Of a DNA stretch of 58,457 nt, positions 54,728 through 58,457 are shown one piece after another. This DNA is from CAZXEJ01 sp964639895 (GTDB taxonomy: Bacteria > Desulfobacterota_D > UBA1144 > Nemesobacterales > JADFKM01). How positions within the stretch are numbered: the stretch's first letter is position 1; every line of letters starts with the position of its first letter. Position numbers and translations under genes: made by a program. Location: NCBI GenBank assembly GCA_964639895.1, contig CAZXEJ010000008.1, positions 1-58,457 on the forward strand. The letters are read 5' to 3'. The notes beneath the pieces are model-generated. The model did no database searches, was not told the DNA's origin, and was given only the letters and a program-made list of their open reading frames with translations.

Positions 54728-55849
54728 TCATTTCAATAGGTTGCGAGCGTCAGACAACGGGGACGAGGGTGCTTCTTTGCGAGAGGTGTCCAAATAGGTG
54801 TCCATGAGACGGCTCGTTTCGATCCGTCTGCCCAGCTTGGACACCGCCTCTCGTTTGGCCGATTCCCTGGTATGGCTGTAGCGCTTTAGCACGGTGATGT
54901 CCTTGTGGCCTGAAAGGGCCATCACGGTGGCGTAATCCTCTTTCTCCTCCACTATGAGGTTCGAGACGAACGTGTGCCTAAGGTCGTGGAATCTGAGCTT
55001 GCCTATCCCTGCTTTCTTCAACGTGTTGTGCCAGGCCGTTCTCCACGCCGTCTTCGAAGCGTATGGTTCGCCCTCAGGGGTCGTAAAGACGTATTCGGAA
55101 CGGGAGTTTCTCTTCAGGTCCTTCAAGGTATCGAGCAAGACATCGCAAACAGGAATGGCCCTGCTGTCGTTGTTCTTTGTTTCCTGGACGTAGATGTATC
55201 CATTCTCGAGGTCCACGTCTTCCCATTTGAGAAGGCGCAGCTCACCCCGCCTCATCCCCGTGAGATATGCGCAGAGAAGCACCGGCTTGAAGTGAGAGGG
55301 TGCCGAGCGATAAAGGGCCTCGAATTCCGAGTCCTTAAGGATTCTGGGCAGATAGTTGGGTACGGGTAGGAGCTTCATTCCCTTTATGGGGTTTGTGCCG
55401 ATTCGTTTCCACTCGCATGCGAGGTTGAACACCCTGCGCAATATGCTGAGTTCTTTGTTGATGGTTTCGGGCTTCCGTCCCTTCCCGCGGCGATGGGCCT
55501 TGTATTTCTCTACGAGCCAGAGACTTATTTGGTGAGCTGGCTTTCCACCGAAGAAGGCCAATAGGGGCTTTGATGCCATGACGTCCCTCTCGTACGCCTT
55601 GTGGTTGATTCGTGCCCATTCCAGGTATTCGGCCATCAATTTGTCGAAGAGAACGGGTTTGTGGGTCTTGGCGATATCGAACTTGCCCTGGGCTATTTCA
55701 GCCTTCCTTATGGAGAGCGCCCGCTCGGCATCACGGCGCGTTACCCTAGCCGGATCCACTCCCGGGATGGTGACCACTTCACGGCGCCTCTTCCCGTCGG
55801 GAAGATAGTAGTCTATGTACCAGCGGTTTCCCTTCTTGAATACTCCCAT
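54728..55849 (-). CDS. tyrosine recombinase/integrase
   Basis: 373 aa. Site-specific recombinase. An N-terminal arm-binding segment (MGVFKKGNRWYIDYYLPDG) and SAM-like core-binding domain (about 85-165) precede the catalytic domain. All catalytic residues are visible: Arg in TGMRRGELRLL, Lys in the beta-hairpin TKNNDSRAIPV, HDLRHTF (His and Arg), SGHKD (His) and Tyr in LKRYSHT. The ATG at 55849 is preferred to one 11 codons earlier. It reads toward tRNA-Leu and ends at its 3' end, as integrases of tRNA-targeted islands do. Confidence 0.94.
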   Translation of the reverse strand: MGVFKKGNRWYIDYYLPDGKRRREVVTIPGVDPARVTRRDAERALSIRKAEIAQGKFDIAKTHKPVLFDKLMAEYLEWARINHKAYERDVMASKPLLAFFGGKPAHQISLWLVEKYKAHRRGKGRKPETINKELSILRRVFNLACEWKRIGTNPIKGMKLLPVPNYLPRILKDSEFEALYRSAPSHFKPVLLCAYLTGMRRGELRLLKWEDVDLENGYIYVQETKNNDSRAIPVCDVLLDTLKDLKRNSRSEYVFTTPEGEPYASKTAWRTAWHNTLKKAGIGKLRFHDLRHTFVSNLIVEEKEDYATVMALSGHKDITVLKRYSHTRESAKREAVSKLGRRIETSRLMDTYLDTSRKEAPSSPLSDARNLLK

Positions 55850-56599
55850 TGTCGTAACACCCTGCAAATACTCTACAAACATTCTACATCAAGTCGCGCA
55901 CAAGCCTATACCCCCTGCCATCGTTAGGTCTTTTACCCGCGGCCGGGGTGGGGAGCAGGGAGAGGTCTTCAGCGGAGAGTCCTTTTCGTCGACGCTTCTC
56001 TAGAAGCGCAAGGAGTAAGGGGTGAGGTTCGGTGGGGGGTGTGTTCAATGGCATGTAGTGGGTAAAAGTAGTGCGCCGGGTGGGTGCGGCTGCCATGGAG
56101 GATACCTTCGCCAACTACCGTGGAAGAAGGAAGTGAAGGGGATGAAATAAGGTGGTCTTGGGCGAGACGAGCGCCGCCTTGCGTGGGAAGGACCGGCGTC
56201 ATGCCATCTCATCCCTCCGGGGAGGTAGCGCGGCCGGAGGGGGGCAGAGTGCCGGGAGAGCGCGGGCGGTGGAATCGTGCGCAGCTCGTGGTGGCATGGA
56301 ATATTCAATTTACGGCTCGAAAGACGGGAGGGTCTTGCATAGGTGTGGGTATTCAGGGGAGCGATAAGCCGGTCGAAGAACGAGAGCGAGACTGGACAGA
56401 GTAGGGTGAGGGAACGACGGGTACCGCGTAGGACACACGTATACGTCCAGGGGGTTCCATGAGAGAGGTGTTCGGGGCTCCCCCCACCCTTGAAGCCGAG
56501 AGCACGGGGAAGGGAAAGGGAGCGAGGTCTTCCGTCGACCGAATTGGGAGAACACGTCTTCCACGTGGGATGATCTTGCCGTTGGGTGGAATCTACGAC
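55850..56599. other. 750-bp non-coding region beside the integrase
   Basis: Faint G-skew on the + strand like the chromosomal spacers. No cargo gene, excisionase or helix-turn-helix regulator recognised; open frames up to 106 codons have no ribosome site or domain. Confidence 0.5.
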
Positions 56600-56728
56600 G
56601 CAACTCCAGCCTGCATGGCAAATTACACTTTACAACGTAACGCAGGTGACCGCACGCACAACGCAGGCACTTGCTGAGGGGATAGGGTCAATTACGCGAT
56701 AACGCGGCTCGAAGTGTCGCATACACGA

Positions 56729-56835
56729 CGTGTAGAGCTGTTTTTCATGCGTGACAATACGAACGCAGCCGACAAGAGGACGAACTGCGAAAGAGAACCG
56801 AGCCGTTGACTGTACGGCGTGAACCGAGTTCTACA
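56729..56835 (+). repeat. diverged repeat, copy A
   Basis: Shares the order of short blocks with copy B (57556-57655): CG(A/C)CGTGTAGAGC(T/C)G, a T-rich tract ending in ATG, CGACAAG(A/C)GG, and GAACCG...GATT or GTTGACTGT. Estimated identity is roughly 55-60% by eye, so the relationship needs alignment statistics. Confidence 0.35.
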
Positions 56836-57149
56836 GGCGCTTCTACGTTGTCTAGACGGTGCCTCAAGGCGGCACAGGCGATTCTGCTCACGCCGCCTTT
56901 ACGCCATAGATGGATACGGCATGGCCGTCTCGAATTACCCTCTCGTACGAGTTAAGCACGCCATGACATGGTGTGGGATCGCGTACAGTGTGCCACGATA
57001 CGCGGGATACGCGCCATAACAACTCGCCGAGCGCGTCAGGTCTTTTTCCATGCCCGGCTCGATTCGCCCTTTACGTTCCGAAGCAGGCTGGAATGTAGTC
57101 TGGGCGGCACGAGAGGCGAAGAGAGCGCGTTTGTCGCGAGTGCGGCAAG

Positions 57150-57201
57150 GTCGTTTGAAGGCGTCGCGGCTCGTTTAGGGTGGCGTCGTTTGAGGCGTTT
57201 C
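57150..57201 (+). repeat. short imperfect direct repeats (iteron-like)
   Basis: Three units begin TCGTTT: TCGTTTGAAGGCGTCG (57151), TCGTTTAGGGTGGCG (57171) and TCGTTTGAGGCG (57186). Spacings are 20 and 15 nt. Similar words occur inverted (CGCGTCAAAAGCGC, about 57270-57283). Confidence 0.35.
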
Positions 57202-57555
57202 CCTCTGTTTCAGCCGCGTGCGCGGGCGTGGTGCGCTGCAGCAGGGTGTACCCAGCGCGCGATGCGAACGCGTCAAAAGCGCTGTGAGGCGTGCAAGTCT
57301 GCATCTATTTGATGCCCTTAGCGTGATGAATGTAACGCCTGGCGTGCGCCCAGGCGCACCCAAGTGAACCCCGACACGGCTTACATTAAGCCGACGAGCA
57401 CTGTGACGTCCCGCCAATACACAACTAAAGCCGATTGGAACGCCTAGTCTGAACCGACGCTATTTCGCCTCGTCTCGCGCATTCAGGTCGTCAACTGGAG
57501 CTGTTGAGCGGCTTCCCTACCACTCTAAGCGCCTAAGGATGCGTTACGTCGCGCC

Positions 57556-57655
57556 GTGTAGAGCCGCCTTTTATGATAAACAGTGTCGTTTCAACACGTC
57601 AAAGGCGACGCGACAAGCGGTCACATGGGTGAGCGAACCGCCTCGATTAACTGTG
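57556..57655 (+). repeat. diverged repeat, copy B
   Basis: Second copy of the blocks described for 56729-56835, about 830 bp downstream: GCCGTGTAGAGCCGCC, then TTTTATGATAAACAG, GCGACAAGCGG and GAGCGAACCGCCTCGATTAA. Confidence 0.35.
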
Positions 57656-58030
57656 TGAATCCGCCTACGAAAACACGTGCGGTATATTCATTTGAAACAT
57701 AAACCCGGCCTTCAGCCAAGCGTTCTATGACCTCAAGTACCGCTTATCGCGTCGAATGCAGCTTTCCAACGATCCAGAACATTTTTTCACCCGTAACTAT
57801 CTCAACTCACGACGTAAAACGCACATTTGTGCATCTACTCGAATGCACTGTGGTGCCATTTCACGCTGTAAGCAGGCCGTTGGTAGCGATTGAGCGCCTC
57901 AATTTGACGACAGACGAAGCGTTTAGCAACCGTCCGGAGCCAACCCACACAAGAGAACCTCACACATATGCAACGAATTCGCATAAGGGACCCACGGGCT
58001 CATGTATATCCATAGTGCGATCGCTCAACT

Positions 58031-58066
58031 AGTATCTCCCCTTGAAGGTGGGTTCGCCAAGATACT
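58031..58066. repeat. inverted repeat at the end of the atypical block
   Basis: AGTATCT (58031-58037) pairs with AGATACT (58060-58066) around a 22-nt centre that is partly self-complementary. Composition returns to ordinary after this point, so it may mark a junction. Confidence 0.45.
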
Positions 58067-58418
58067 GGTAGGGACCACGTGAATGGGTCGAGGTTTTCAA
58101 GAGGGCACTTTCTCGAAGGTACGGTTATCGATCTCCCGTCTTCAATGTGTTGCGATTTTGGACTGAATGTTGCTCGGGATTCCCTCTCGTCTGTTACATC
58201 ACTAAAAAGTGGAAATGGAACAGTCCATGCCTTTCCTTACCTATAATCACTCTCTTGGAGTAACCGTTGGGGATGAGTTCACCTTGGCTCCCCACCTGCA
58301 ACCCTCTTCATAACCACTCTCCACCGCCAGGATATCATCTAACATATTGATACGCAACATCTTTTCAAAGAGCGGCACATCCCCGAAGGGGCGGAAACGG
58401 CGTTGATTCGGATTTCCG
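58067..58418. other. non-coding end region
   Basis: No gene recognised. On the minus strand, GCGGAAA/TTTCCGC (58419-58413 with 58397-58391) and a CCCCGAAGGGG palindrome (58381-58391) follow the putative gene end at 58419 and could terminate its transcript. Confidence 0.4.
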
Positions 58419-58457
58419 CTACAGTCCCAACCGGGCCGCCACATCCTCGTAATCCGG
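58419..58457 (-). CDS. possible C-terminal fragment of a protein running off the window
   Basis: Twelve residues (PDYEDVAARLGL) then TAG on the minus strand, followed by two possible stems. Too short to name; the family is unknown. The overlapping 65-codon frame at 58247-58444 looks non-coding. Confidence 0.3.
   Translation of the reverse strand, partial: PDYEDVAARLGL

Larger units (their letters stand above)
56600..58030. other. 1.4-kb block of atypical composition without genes
   Basis: The sequence changes character near 56600: G-skew vanishes or reverses, CG dinucleotides are frequent, and runs of G end. The longest open frames (about 114 codons) are unconvincing. It contains diverged internal repeats (57150-57201, and 56729-56835 versus 57556-57655) and several stems, such as CGCCTGG (57336-57342) with CCAGGCG (57350-57356) and GCATC/GATGC (57301-57315). 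It is likely to be imported or strongly decayed DNA, or a structured non-coding element. Confidence 0.5.

Noticed and set aside
56600..58030. CRISPR array
   Set aside because: Repeats are few, diverged, unevenly spaced and lack unique spacers of constant length; no cas gene present.
58247..58444. 65-codon minus-strand frame at the window end
   Set aside because: No ribosome site or known motif and it crosses two stems; the 12-residue frame ending at 58419 is the better, though weak, candidate.
54640..58457. Right attachment-site copy of the tRNA-Leu 3' end
   Set aside because: No second copy of CTCGCCTTCGGCACCA found by eye in the remaining sequence; it may lie outside the window.

Overview
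The window looks like chromosomal DNA from a high-GC, Gram-negative (diderm), bacterium. It encodes an Omp85 barrel, an outer-membrane porin, lipoproteins and periplasmic murein enzymes. The gene orders rpsU-dnaG-rpoD and MerR/tRNA-Pro/surE, together with heavy use of AGG and ATA codons, fit a deltaproteobacterial (Desulfobacterota-type) lineage, but that placement is an inference. Coding is dense inside operons. Between operons lie unusually long non-coding stretches (0.4-1 kb), most of them G-rich on the + strand whatever the direction of the flanking genes.

Layout. 0-7 kb: CtpA-type protease, divergent polysaccharide deacetylase, then rpsU, dnaG and rpoD. 7.3 kb: a solitary 5S rRNA gene with its own near-consensus promoter, then purN. 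9-17 kb: DAHP synthase, two small envelope proteins, an acyltransferase, trmB, and a minus-strand run LOG-family protein / M23 lipoprotein / apt / diacylglycerol kinase / aroB. 17.4-24.1 kb: an iron module. feoA-feoB-apbE lies on the + strand, facing a minus-strand operon porin / FMN_bind protein / four-helix membrane protein; both promoters carry a recognisable Fur box. 25-29 kb: dedA-like, surE, tRNA-Pro, MerR regulator, rnhB, dapA. 29-34 kb: Omp85 protein, MltD-like transglycosylase with four LysM repeats, Ogg-type glycosylase. 34.8-46 kb: PIG-L deacetylase, gatB, acyltransferase, HD-GYP response regulator, carA, ligA, polX. 46.5-54.6 kb: a tandem ArsA/Get3-like ATPase pair (the second frameshifted), AMIN/Amidase_3 amidase, Do-type protease, metallo-beta-lactamase-fold protein, archaeal-type phosphoglycerate mutase, tRNA-Leu. 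54.7 kb to the end: a tyrosine integrase abutting the tRNA-Leu 3' end, then 2.6 kb with almost no coding potential, including a 1.4 kb block whose base composition differs from the rest.

Most notable reading. The Fur-controlled convergent cluster at 17.4-24.1 kb combines a ferrous transporter, the enzyme that attaches FMN covalently to extracytoplasmic proteins, a membrane-anchored FMN-acceptor protein, a histidine-bearing four-helix membrane protein and an outer-membrane porin. I infer a flavin-based envelope ferric reductase that supplies Fe(II) to FeoB. Also worth attention: several genes whose -10 box lies 6-10 nt before the start codon (probably leaderless mRNAs), the stand-alone 5S gene, and the island-like end of the window. 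All calls come from reading the sequence; no database search was run.
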